From contig NZ_JACFXV010000066.1 in assembly GCF_014050225.1 (NCBI RefSeq), positions 1 through 56,922 on the forward strand: 56,922 nt of DNA. Direction: 5' to 3'. Made by a program: the position numbers and the translations under genes. This document shows positions 1 through 7,027 of the stretch, in pieces; position 1 is the first letter of the stretch; each line of letters starts with the position of its first letter. This stretch comes from Stappia albiluteola (GTDB lineage: Bacteria; Pseudomonadota; Alphaproteobacteria; Rhizobiales; Stappiaceae). The notes under the pieces were generated by a model. That model was not told the DNA's origin and ran no database searches. It saw only the letters and a program-made list of their open reading frames with translations.

Positions 1-123
1 CCCGCGCCACGCTCCATCGTCACCCCGGCCCGCATGAGCGCCGGCCGCGCCGCCAGTGCCGGGGCCAGATATCTTCCGCCCGTGGGCCACGGCTTTAAAT
101 TGAAGGAGGAACGGGGCGAGCGC

Positions 124-137
124 TTGAGGAAGATCAA
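124..137 (+). promoter_or_regulatory. FNR/FixK-type anaerobox upstream of hemN
   Basis: The sequence TTGAG-GAAG-ATCAA matches the FNR/FixK consensus TTGAT-N4-ATCAA at nine of ten defined positions. It lies just upstream of hemN, a classic FnrN/FixK target in rhizobia, and the adjacent convergent gene encodes a FixK-type protein. The dyad centre (130/131) is exactly 41.5 bp from the A of the proposed hemN ATG at 172. That is the usual activator-to-transcription-start distance, so the message could have little or no leader. No good -10 is visible at the expected place. Confidence 0.72.
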
Positions 138-171
138 GGCGAAGACTTCCGCCTCTGTGCGAACTGGCGCC

Positions 172-1521
172 ATGACACAGCTCGAACATCGCTACGCGAC
201 CCGCAACGTTCCCCGCTACACCAGCTATCCGACGGCGCCGCATTTCCATGCCGGCATCGACGGCGAGGCCTATGCCGGCTGGCTTGCCGGGCTTGATTCC
301 TCGCACGACCTGTCGCTCTACCTGCATGTGCCCTACTGCCGGCAGATCTGTCACTATTGCGGTTGCAACACCAAGGGCGCGCGCAAGGACGCTCCCGTCA
401 TTGCCTATGCACGGACCCTGCTTGCAGAGATCGACCTCGTCGTGAAGCATTTGGGCAAGGGCCGCAACGTCGCCCACATCCACTGGGGTGGCGGTACGCC
501 GAGCCTGCTGCCTGCCGACAGCTTCCTTAGGATCGTCAAGCGCCTGCGCGGAAATTTCACCTTCAAAGAAAGCCTGGAGCACGCGATCGAGCTCGATCCG
601 CGCACGGTGACGGAGGAGCTTGCGGACAGGCTGGCCGCCGCGGGCGTGAACCGGGCAAGTCTCGGCGTGCAGGACTTCGACGCCGGCGTGCAGATGGCGA
701 TCGGTCGTCACCAGCCCTTCAGCGTCGTCGAGCGCTCTGTGGAGGCGCTGCGCAAGGCCGGGATCGACCAGATCAATTTCGATCTGATGTACGGCCTTCC
801 GCACCAGACCCGCGAGACGATCCTGCATACGGTGGAACTGACGCGACTGCTGTCGCCGGGGCGCGTGGCGCTCTTCGGCTACGCCCATGTACCCTGGATG
901 AAGAAGCACCAGAGGCTGATCGACGAGGCCGCCTTGCCGGGAGCGAAGGCGCGCATCGAACTTGCCGACAGCGCCAGGGCGGCATTGCTCGACGCCGGCT
1001 ACGAAGCGATCGGGCTCGATCATTTCGCGCTGGCCGATGACAGCATGGCAATCGCGCTGCACGACGGCACGCTTCGCCGCAATTTCCAGGGCTACACCAC
1101 CGACACGGCAGGCGCCCTAATCGGCTTCGGTTCGTCCTCCATCGGCTTCCTGCCGCAGGGCTATGTACAAAACGCTCCGGATGTCGGCACCTGGACGCGA
1201 CAGGTAAACAGTGACCGCCTGCCGATCGCGAAGGGGATCGCGCTGTCGTCGGACGACCGGGCACGGGCGGAAATCATCGAGCGGCTGATGACGGTCTACG
1301 AGGCCGATATCGGGGCGATCGCGCGCAAGCACGGGCTGGACTTCGCTGGCTTTGCCGAAAGCTTCGGCCAAATCGGCGAGATGGTCGCCGATGGCCTAGC
1401 GACGACCGATGGCATGCGCGTGCATATCAGCGAGGCGGGACGCCCGTACGTGCGTGTCGCGGCGGCCACCTTCGATGCCTATCTGGCGCGCGGCGCCGCC
1501 CGGCACTCCGTCGCCGTCTAG
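172..1521 (+). CDS. hemN: Oxygen-independent coproporphyrinogen III oxidase
   Basis: This radical-SAM enzyme converts coproporphyrinogen III to protoporphyrinogen IX without oxygen, for haem synthesis in the cytoplasm under low oxygen. The 449-aa product has the HemN-specific cluster motif C56-x3-C60-x2-C63-x-C65 and the N-terminal PRYTSYPT motif (14-21), followed by the GGGTPS motif of the radical-SAM barrel and a C-terminal HemN domain. The length fits the family. I chose ATG 172 because homology starts soon after it. An in-frame TTG (124) and GTG (157) lie upstream, and no clear Shine-Dalgarno precedes 172. An anaerobox at 124-137 points to FixK/FnrN control. The gene converges on fixK. 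Confidence 0.95.
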   Translation: MTQLEHRYATRNVPRYTSYPTAPHFHAGIDGEAYAGWLAGLDSSHDLSLYLHVPYCRQICHYCGCNTKGARKDAPVIAYARTLLAEIDLVVKHLGKGRNVAHIHWGGGTPSLLPADSFLRIVKRLRGNFTFKESLEHAIELDPRTVTEELADRLAAAGVNRASLGVQDFDAGVQMAIGRHQPFSVVERSVEALRKAGIDQINFDLMYGLPHQTRETILHTVELTRLLSPGRVALFGYAHVPWMKKHQRLIDEAALPGAKARIELADSARAALLDAGYEAIGLDHFALADDSMAIALHDGTLRRNFQGYTTDTAGALIGFGSSSIGFLPQGYVQNAPDVGTWTRQVNSDRLPIAKGIALSSDDRARAEIIERLMTVYEADIGAIARKHGLDFAGFAESFGQIGEMVADGLATTDGMRVHISEAGRPYVRVAAATFDAYLARGAARHSVAV

Positions 1522-1526
1522 AATAG

Positions 1527-1550
1527 AAAAGCCCCGGCCGGAGCCGGGGC
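1527..1550 (-). terminator. Rho-independent terminator of fixK
   Basis: A perfect 8-bp GC-rich stem (1531-1538 with 1543-1550) closes a CGGA loop. Read on the minus strand it is followed by TTTT (1530-1527). It lies between the stop codons of convergent hemN and fixK and terminates the minus-strand transcript. On the plus strand the hairpin lacks a T-run. Confidence 0.7.
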
Positions 1551-1593
1551 AGTGCACTCAGAGAGAAGAGCTGAAAATTCTGCCGGGAGCGTT

Positions 1594-2301
1594 CTAATGT
1601 GCGCCGGTGAGCTGGCACATCCCGCAGACATTGTTGATGCGGATATGGTCCTGCCGCTCGATCTTGATGAAACCGCGGCGCTTGAGATCGGATATCACAC
1701 GGCTGACCGTCTCGATGGTCAGGCCCAGATAGTCGGCGATTTCCTGGCGCGTCATGGTCAGCGTGACGTTGAACTCGTCTTGCGGCTTGCCATCCGCCGG
1801 CCCGAGACAGCCCACGCCACCGCGATTGGGCACCAGGCGCATCAGGAAGGTGGCAACCCGCTCGACCGCCGACTTGCGGCCAAGCAGCACCGCGTGATCG
1901 TGCAGGGTCTCCATCTGCGACATCAGGCAGCGGGTAAGCTGCTTCTGCAGCGTGGCGGAGGTCTCGATTTCGCGACGGTCGAAGGAGGACACCCTGATCG
2001 GCGTCAGCGATTCCGCCGAGCAGTCGTAAACGTCGTGGCCGGGCACGCCGAAAACGGCGCCCGTATTGAGGATTTCGACCACCTGGCGGCGACCGTCGGG
2101 AAGAAGCTTGTAGAGCATCACGACACCGTCTTCGAGCTCGAAGAGCCGGTCGGCCGGGTCGCCTTCGTAGAATAGAACCGTATGTTCGTGATGGCGTTGG
2201 GTCTTGATGTGGGAGAACGGAACCGCCTCGCGGGCACTGAACGCCGCGCCGCCTGCGCCATGCCCACCATTGCTTGCAAGCCCACGATCCAGATATGCCA
2301 T
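1594..2301 (-). CDS. fixK: Crp/Fnr-family regulator, FixK type
   Basis: This 235-aa cytoplasmic transcription factor probably relays the FixLJ low-oxygen signal to anaerobox promoters such as hemN. An N-terminal cyclic-nucleotide-binding-like beta roll (about 35-125) is followed by the dimer helix and a C-terminal HTH (about 184-205). The recognition helix carries E197, S200 and R201, the FNR-type set that reads TTGA half-sites. The N-terminal cysteine cluster of Fnr/FnrN is absent: the five Cys are at 94, 125, 165, 226 and 229, so direct 4Fe-4S oxygen sensing is unlikely. A strong AGGAGG at 2308-2313 sets the start. The paired C226/C229 near the C-terminus is unusual and might be redox-active; that is inference. 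Confidence 0.9.
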   Translation of the reverse strand: MAYLDRGLASNGGHGAGGAAFSAREAVPFSHIKTQRHHEHTVLFYEGDPADRLFELEDGVVMLYKLLPDGRRQVVEILNTGAVFGVPGHDVYDCSAESLTPIRVSSFDRREIETSATLQKQLTRCLMSQMETLHDHAVLLGRKSAVERVATFLMRLVPNRGGVGCLGPADGKPQDEFNVTLTMTRQEIADYLGLTIETVSRVISDLKRRGFIKIERQDHIRINNVCGMCQLTGAH

Positions 2302-2629
2302 CTCACCCTCCTAATTCGGCGCGAAAACGGGGCATGATCCGTCCAGCCCTGCACTGTCGTGCCCGGAAAGCCACATCCCGTCCGATGCCGCTCGCCGCAT
2401 TTTCCATGGTGAAATTACCTAATTGCAACGACCGGGGATATTCGGTCGTTTTCGTACGACTTTCTACCTAGTATCAATCACTTACGCGGTAATCGTAGTG
2501 CGATTAGAGCCACTTGGCCAAAACCCTACTCTACGTAATCGATCTCAAAAATTCCCGCGCAGACCGATACCTTCGCAGTTGAGGAGCACAATCTCCATAT
2601 CCATCAGCGCGTGCAGTAATTGAACCCGC
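2302..2629 (-). promoter_or_regulatory. fixK upstream region (328 bp, no gene)
   Basis: No gene was found in this stretch between the stop of the receiver gene and fixK. It is AT-richer than its surroundings. It holds TACTCTACGTA (2527-2537), shared with the region upstream of the receiver gene, and on the minus strand two CGATTAC-containing segments near 2534-2542 and 2488-2496. These are candidate FixJ targets. A promoter was not resolved. Confidence 0.4.
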
Positions 2630-2974
2630 TTATAGATACTTCGTCAATGCTTCTTCGCGTAGCGGCTTACGTAAAAGGATATCAGGAGTTTCGCCCTGGA
2701 GCATGCGACGAATTGAAGCTTGCGGCTGGCCGGATATGGCAATGATTTTAAGTTGGAGGTTCAAGCTCTTCAGCCAGCGGATGACCTGCATGCCCGGCAT
2801 ACCCGGCAGGCAGAGGTCCACGATCACCGTGTCCCCGTCCACGGGCGGGGTATGGCGGAAAAAGGCCTCCGCATCGGCATAGACAATCGTTTCATGACCG
2901 AGTTGCTGCAAAAGCAGCGACAGGGCATCGCCGACGCCAGGGTCATCTTCCACGATGTGGATGGTCACGTGCAC
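2630..2974 (-). CDS. Stand-alone receiver-domain protein (FixJ-like)
   Basis: The 114-aa protein is a single receiver (REC) domain with no output domain. Acidic residues near positions 9-11 and the phospho-acceptor D53 (in VIVDLCLPG) are present, as are the SGQP switch segment and the conserved lysine in LLRKP. The sequence is close to the FixJ receiver. It lies between fixJ and fixK on the same strand, so it may compete for phosphate from FixL or dampen FixJ signalling; that role is inference. It is not FixT, which is a shorter unrelated anti-kinase. It has its own 163-bp upstream gap with an inverted repeat, so it may be transcribed separately from fixLJ. Confidence 0.85.
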   Translation of the reverse strand: MHVTIHIVEDDPGVGDALSLLLQQLGHETIVYADAEAFFRHTPPVDGDTVIVDLCLPGMPGMQVIRWLKSLNLQLKIIAISGQPQASIRRMLQGETPDILLRKPLREEALTKYL

Positions 2975-3039
2975 TCTCGTCCGGATTGCGTTTCAAAAAA
3001 TCCGCATTCGGACTATAGCGCCTTTGGGTAGCGACTAAA

Positions 3040-3078
3040 CTACGCACAAACCCTGAAGACGGGCTTATGCGTAGAGTA
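3040..3078 (-). promoter_or_regulatory. Inverted repeat upstream of the receiver gene
   Basis: CTACGCA (3040-3046) and TGCGTAG (3068-3074) are perfect 7-bp inverted arms 21 bp apart. The distal arm sits in minus-strand TACTCTACGCA (3078-3068), which matches TACTCTACGTA (2527-2537) upstream of fixK in 10 of 11 positions. This may be a shared FixJ operator. The assignment rests on position and recurrence only. Confidence 0.4.
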
Positions 3079-3137
3079 AAAACACTTGCCAGCACACTGA
3101 TAACGCTGCGGAATGCAAATTCACCTGAGTCCGGCTG

Positions 3138-3758
3138 TCATGCCTCGGGCGGCTCTCCTGTCAGTACGATGCGCACCAAGTCGGCCGCATTGCGTGCTCC
3201 GAGTTTTTCCATGATGCGGGCGCGATGAACCTCGATCGTGCGCGGGCTGATGCCGAGCGTGCGCCCGGCCTCCTTGTTGGAGGCGCCGGCCGTAATCTGC
3301 TCAAGCACCTCCCTTTCGCGCGGCGTCAGTTCCTCGGCGCCCGGAAAGTCGACCTTCGGCCCGCCATTGGCGCTCCGGTTGCGGCGATTGGCGGCTATCG
3401 CGTCGCGCACCCGCATGACCACGGTTTCCGCGTCGAAGGGCTTTTCCAGGAAATCGTGCGCGCCCTGCTTGATTGCCTCCACCGCCATCGGAATGTCACC
3501 CTGGCCGGAGATGACGAAAACCGGCTTCGTGAATTCCCGCCCGTTGAGTAGGCGGAGGATCTCGATGCCGGATTTTCCGGGCATGTGCACGTCGAGCACT
3601 ACGCAGTCGGGCTCTCCCTCGTCCAGCCGCACCATGAAGGAATCGCCCGTCTCGAAAGCTTCGACATCAAATCCCTCGATGTCGAAGATCACGGTAAGCG
3701 CGTCGCGGACCGAAGGATCGTCGTCCACGATGTGGATCGACAGGGATTCGTCGTTCAT
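3138..3758 (-). CDS. fixJ: Two-component response regulator FixJ
   Basis: This is the partner of FixL. When phosphorylated under low oxygen it activates fixK-type promoters. The 206-aa protein has an N-terminal receiver domain (acidic pocket D12-D14, phospho-acceptor D56, the SGQGD switch region and the KPF lysine). A linker leads to a C-terminal LuxR-type HTH (about 140-190; LTPREREVL, then SNKEAGRTLGISPRTIEVHR). Both length and domain order are typical of FixJ. The start is 28 bp after the fixL stop, consistent with a fixLJ operon. Confidence 0.95.
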   Translation of the reverse strand: MNDESLSIHIVDDDPSVRDALTVIFDIEGFDVEAFETGDSFMVRLDEGEPDCVVLDVHMPGKSGIEILRLLNGREFTKPVFVISGQGDIPMAVEAIKQGAHDFLEKPFDAETVVMRVRDAIAANRRNRSANGGPKVDFPGAEELTPREREVLEQITAGASNKEAGRTLGISPRTIEVHRARIMEKLGARNAADLVRIVLTGEPPEA

Positions 3759-3786
3759 ACGCTCGGTCCTTTCATTCTAATCGCAA

Positions 3787-4938
3787 TCATTCGCCTGCCG
3801 CACTGGGCTCGTCGATCGGCAGCTTGAGCGTGAAGGTGGCTCCGCCGGAGGGGCCGACCGGATCGACGGCTAGGTCGCCGCCATGGTTCTGGGCGAGCGA
3901 CTTGGATATCGCCAGGCCGAGGCCAAGACCGCTGCGCTTGGAACCGGAGAAAGCCTTGAACAGATTGGCGAGATTTTCCTGAGGCACGCCGGGGCCGGAG
4001 TCCGACACCGCGATCGATATGGCCTCTTCGTCGTGCCATGCGCGGATATCGACCGCCTTCTTCTGGCACCCTTTCACGGCGTCCATGGCGTTGCGGATCA
4101 GGTTGACGACGATCTGCTGGATCTGCACCGGATCGGCGTTAAGCTCCGGCATGTCCTCGCCGACCTCCAGGCTCAGCAAAACCCCCTCACCCATCTTGCC
4201 GAGAGTAACCAGATCCACGCATTCGCGCAAAAGCGTGGGAACGTCGACCGGTTTGCGCTCCGGCTCCCGCTTCTCGACGAATTGTCGCATGCGCTGGATG
4301 ATCTGGCTGGCGCGTTCCGCTTCCTTAACACCCTTGTCGATGACATCGATCAGCACGCCCTCAAGGCCCACCACGCCTTCTGACTTGCGCTTGATCGCCT
4401 GAAGATAGAGCATGATCGCCGTCAACGGCTGGTTGAGTTCATGGGCAATCGCCGCGCCCATCTCGTCGAGAGCATTGATGCGGGCCATCGAGACAAGCTG
4501 CGCCTGCGCCTTTGACAAACGCTCCTCGACGAGCTTGCGCTGCCGAATATCGCGCATGATGCCGATAAACTGCCGCCCTTCCGGCGTCTGAGCCTCGCCC
4601 ACCGACAACTCGATCGGAAATTCCGTCCCGTCACGATGGCGCGCCTTTACTTCCCGACCGATGCCGATGATCCGCCGGACGCCCGTGTCAATATAGCTTC
4701 GTACGTAGCCATCGTGCTCACGGGCATAGCTCTCGGGCATCAGGATCTTGACGTTCTTGCCGCGTACCTCTTCCGACTGATAACCGAAAAGCGCCTCGCA
4801 AGCCTTGTTGTAAAGAATGATGCGGGCGCTTTCGTCCATGATGACGATACCGTCCACCGCCGTATCCAGTACGCTCAGCAACCGCGCCTTGGAAACGCTG
4901 GCCGTCATCGCGAGGCTATCGGTATAAGAGTCGGGCAT
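3787..4938 (-). CDS. fixL: Oxygen-sensing haem-PAS histidine kinase FixL (short soluble form)
   Basis: FixL autophosphorylates when its haem loses oxygen and passes phosphate to FixJ. The 383-aa protein has one PAS domain (about 15-135) with haem-ligand His75 in the REHDGY motif and Arg95 in IIGIGR. Their 20-residue spacing matches the oxygen-gating His/Arg pair of Bradyrhizobium FixL. The kinase core follows: phospho-acceptor His166 in AHELNQP, then NLIRNAMDA (N box), DSGPGV and GLGLGLAIS. There are no transmembrane segments, unlike S. meliloti FixL, and no extra N-terminal PAS, so this is a minimal cytoplasmic sensor. The gene lies 91 bp downstream of the aminotransferase on the same strand. 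Confidence 0.95.
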   Translation of the reverse strand: MPDSYTDSLAMTASVSKARLLSVLDTAVDGIVIMDESARIILYNKACEALFGYQSEEVRGKNVKILMPESYAREHDGYVRSYIDTGVRRIIGIGREVKARHRDGTEFPIELSVGEAQTPEGRQFIGIMRDIRQRKLVEERLSKAQAQLVSMARINALDEMGAAIAHELNQPLTAIMLYLQAIKRKSEGVVGLEGVLIDVIDKGVKEAERASQIIQRMRQFVEKREPERKPVDVPTLLRECVDLVTLGKMGEGVLLSLEVGEDMPELNADPVQIQQIVVNLIRNAMDAVKGCQKKAVDIRAWHDEEAISIAVSDSGPGVPQENLANLFKAFSGSKRSGLGLGLAISKSLAQNHGGDLAVDPVGPSGGATFTLKLPIDEPSAAGE

Positions 4939-5018
4939 GTTCGCCTCGTCCCGCGTAACTATGGAATCGGCGCAATCAAGACTTGTTTCTTATTACGCAA
5001 AAATCCGTACCTCAAAGA

Positions 5019-5041
5019 TTGCCACATCGTCAACGTGGCAA
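5019..5041 (-). terminator. Weak hairpin at the aminotransferase stop codon
   Basis: TTGCCAC (5019-5025) pairs with GTGGCAA (5035-5041) around a 9-nt loop that contains the stop codon. On the minus strand it is followed by TCTTTG. It may attenuate read-through from the aminotransferase gene into fixL. The poor T-run makes this tentative. Confidence 0.35.
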
Positions 5042-6199
5042 CCATACGGATAGTCGCTCCGCTGCCTTCGCCAAATCGACCTCGCTTCTGGCGAAACAAA
5101 GCCGCACGAATCCCTCTCCTGCGGTGCCAAAAGCACTGCCCGGCGCAAGCCCCACGCCCGTCTGCGAAACCAGGCTCTTGGCAAGTTCCCGACTGTCGGC
5201 AAATCCCTCGACGGAGAAGAACAGGTAGAAGGCGCCCTGCGGCGGCGCGTAGCGGACACGCGGGCTTTCGTCGAGCGCCCGCCGCATGATCGCAAGACCC
5301 CGGCGCGCCCTGGCGATCTGCTCCGCCACGAAGGCTTCGCCCTCCTCCAGCGCGGCGATGCCGGCCCGCTGCATGAAGGCGGCGACACCCGACGTGTTGT
5401 ACTGGATCAGGTTCTCAATCACCTGCCCCATGACCGGCGGCGCGGATAGCCACCCGATGCGCCAGCCCGTCATCGCCCAGTTCTTGGAGAAGGTATTGAC
5501 CTGCAGGATGAGGTCGTCCTCCTCGGCGATATCGTAGAAGGACGGCGCGCGCTCCTCCGGACCGTAGGTGAAGCGGCCATAGACCTCGTCGGCGATGATC
5601 CAGAGACCGCGGGCGCGCGCTTCCGCCAGCACGAATTCCAGCCACGCCCGGTCCGCCATCCAGCCGTTCGGGTTGGACGGCGAATTGACGTAGATCGCCT
5701 TCGTTCGCGGCGTGACGGCAGCAAATAGCCGCTCAGGATCGAGATGCCAGCCATTGGCTGAAAAGGTCATCGGCACACAGACGGCGCGCGCACCCATGAT
5801 CTCGACGGCTGCCGCCAGATTGGGCCAGGCGGGATCGGGCAACACGACCTCGTCGCCCTCGCCCGCTACCGCCTGCACCGCAAGCTGGATCGCCTGCATG
5901 CCCGAACCGGTGACGAAGAAGCGCTCCGGCGAGAAGGGCCGGGAATAGAGCCGGGCGTGATAGTCCGCCAGGGCTTGGCGCAGTGCCGGGATACCGCGCT
6001 GCCAGGTATAGAAGGTCTCGCCCGCGGCAAGCGAGCGGTTCGCCGCCTCTGAAATGAAGGAGGGCGTAGGCAGGTCGCCCTCGCCCACCCACAGCGGAAT
6101 GAGGTCTTCCCGCTCCCGGGCGAAATTGACGACCTCGACGATGCCGCTTTCCGGCGCCAGCCGCGCCTGCGGCCTCAGTTTGGAGAGAATGTCGGTCAA
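5030..6199 (-). CDS. PLP-dependent aminotransferase, class I/II (aspartate aminotransferase-like)
   Basis: The 389-aa fold-type I enzyme transfers an amino group between an amino acid and a 2-oxo acid in the cytoplasm. Visible motifs are GSGMQAIQ (98-105, cofactor phosphate), NSPSNPNG (172-179, substrate carboxylate), IADEVY (202-207, with D204 contacting the pyridine nitrogen), and the Schiff-base lysine K239 in NTFSKNWAMTGWRIGW. The full-length sequence looks intact. Substrate specificity cannot be read from motifs; aspartate, aromatic or alanine donors are all possible. It is upstream of fixL on the same strand, but a functional tie to oxygen sensing is not evident. Confidence 0.88.
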   Translation of the reverse strand: MTDILSKLRPQARLAPESGIVEVVNFAREREDLIPLWVGEGDLPTPSFISEAANRSLAAGETFYTWQRGIPALRQALADYHARLYSRPFSPERFFVTGSGMQAIQLAVQAVAGEGDEVVLPDPAWPNLAAAVEIMGARAVCVPMTFSANGWHLDPERLFAAVTPRTKAIYVNSPSNPNGWMADRAWLEFVLAEARARGLWIIADEVYGRFTYGPEERAPSFYDIAEEDDLILQVNTFSKNWAMTGWRIGWLSAPPVMGQVIENLIQYNTSGVAAFMQRAGIAALEEGEAFVAEQIARARRGLAIMRRALDESPRVRYAPPQGAFYLFFSVEGFADSRELAKSLVSQTGVGLAPGSAFGTAGEGFVRLCFARSEVDLAKAAERLSVWLPR

Positions 6200-6357
6200 C
6201 GCAATGCTGCCTTCCAGGTTCGATTCGGAAGCGAGGTTACAACCAAGTGCCTTCCCTCAACCATCCGCCCCAGGCGGGCGGCAGCATTGCATTTCCATAA
6301 CGTCTTTGTGCCAACGGCGAGCGTCGCGCCGCTCATACCCTCTTGTCGGCCGCAACG

Positions 6358-6786
6358 CTATTTCGACTTAAGGAGATCCCGGATTTCCTCAAGCAATACC
6401 TCCTCGCGCGGGGGAGCGGTGGGCTCCGCCGGCTTCTCCTCCTCCTTGCGGCGAAGGCGGTTGACCATCTTGACCACTATGAAAAGTGCAAAGGCTACGA
6501 TGAGGAACTTGATCACCGCATTGATGAAGAGGCCGACGTTCCAGGTGACCGCGCCGGCATCCTTGGCCGCCTGCACCGTGGCATAGGCCCCTTCCGGCGT
6601 CCCCTGCTTCAGGACCACGAAAATTTCCGAGAAATCGACATTGCCAAGAAGAAGGCCGATGGGCGGCATGATGATGTCGTCGACCATCGAGGACACGATC
6701 GCGCTGAAGGCCGCACCGATGACGATGCCGACCGCCATGTCGATCATGTTGCCCTTCATGGCGAATTCCTTGAATTCCTTGAGCAT
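6358..6786 (-). CDS. mscL: Large-conductance mechanosensitive channel MscL
   Basis: MscL is an inner-membrane emergency valve that opens under high membrane tension during osmotic downshock. The 142-aa protein starts [27 protein letters not shown], matching the family's amphipathic N-helix and the glycine/alanine-rich pore helix TM1 (about 15-40). A periplasmic loop follows, then TM2 (about 85-106) and a charged C-terminal bundle helix ending EEIRDLL. Length is normal. It is divergent from the sensor kinase gene across a 241-bp gap in which I see no other gene. Confidence 0.96.
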   Translation of the reverse strand: MLKEFKEFAMKGNMIDMAVGIVIGAAFSAIVSSMVDDIIMPPIGLLLGNVDFSEIFVVLKQGTPEGAYATVQAAKDAGAVTWNVGLFINAVIKFLIVAFALFIVVKMVNRLRRKEEEKPAEPTAPPREEVLLEEIRDLLKSK

Positions 6787-7027
6787 GATTTCACTCCCTC
6801 TTGGGAATTGGACAATTCATGGAAGAAATGCAGCTCTCGAAACTTCATAGCACCGCGAATGGCGCCGAAAAACACGCAAGGAAGAACATTCCCCAACGGA
6901 ATTATCATACAAGGGTGGGTGGCAGGGACGTCCACCTGCGAAGTGCTGATTTACAGCGGGCAAGCTCTGTGGTCGGATTGATGCTGGAAACGCCGGACGA
7001 AGGAGGCGTTGAGGAAACGTAGAGTCC

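Noticed and set aside
1594-2301. Annotation of the Crp/Fnr protein as the oxygen sensor FnrN
   Set aside because: The N-terminal cysteine cluster required for the 4Fe-4S centre is missing; FixK-type is the better fit.
1594-4938. Evidence for nitrogen fixation in this organism
   Set aside because: FixL, FixJ and FixK also control microaerobic respiration and denitrification in non-fixing bacteria, and no nif or fixNOQP gene occurs in the window.
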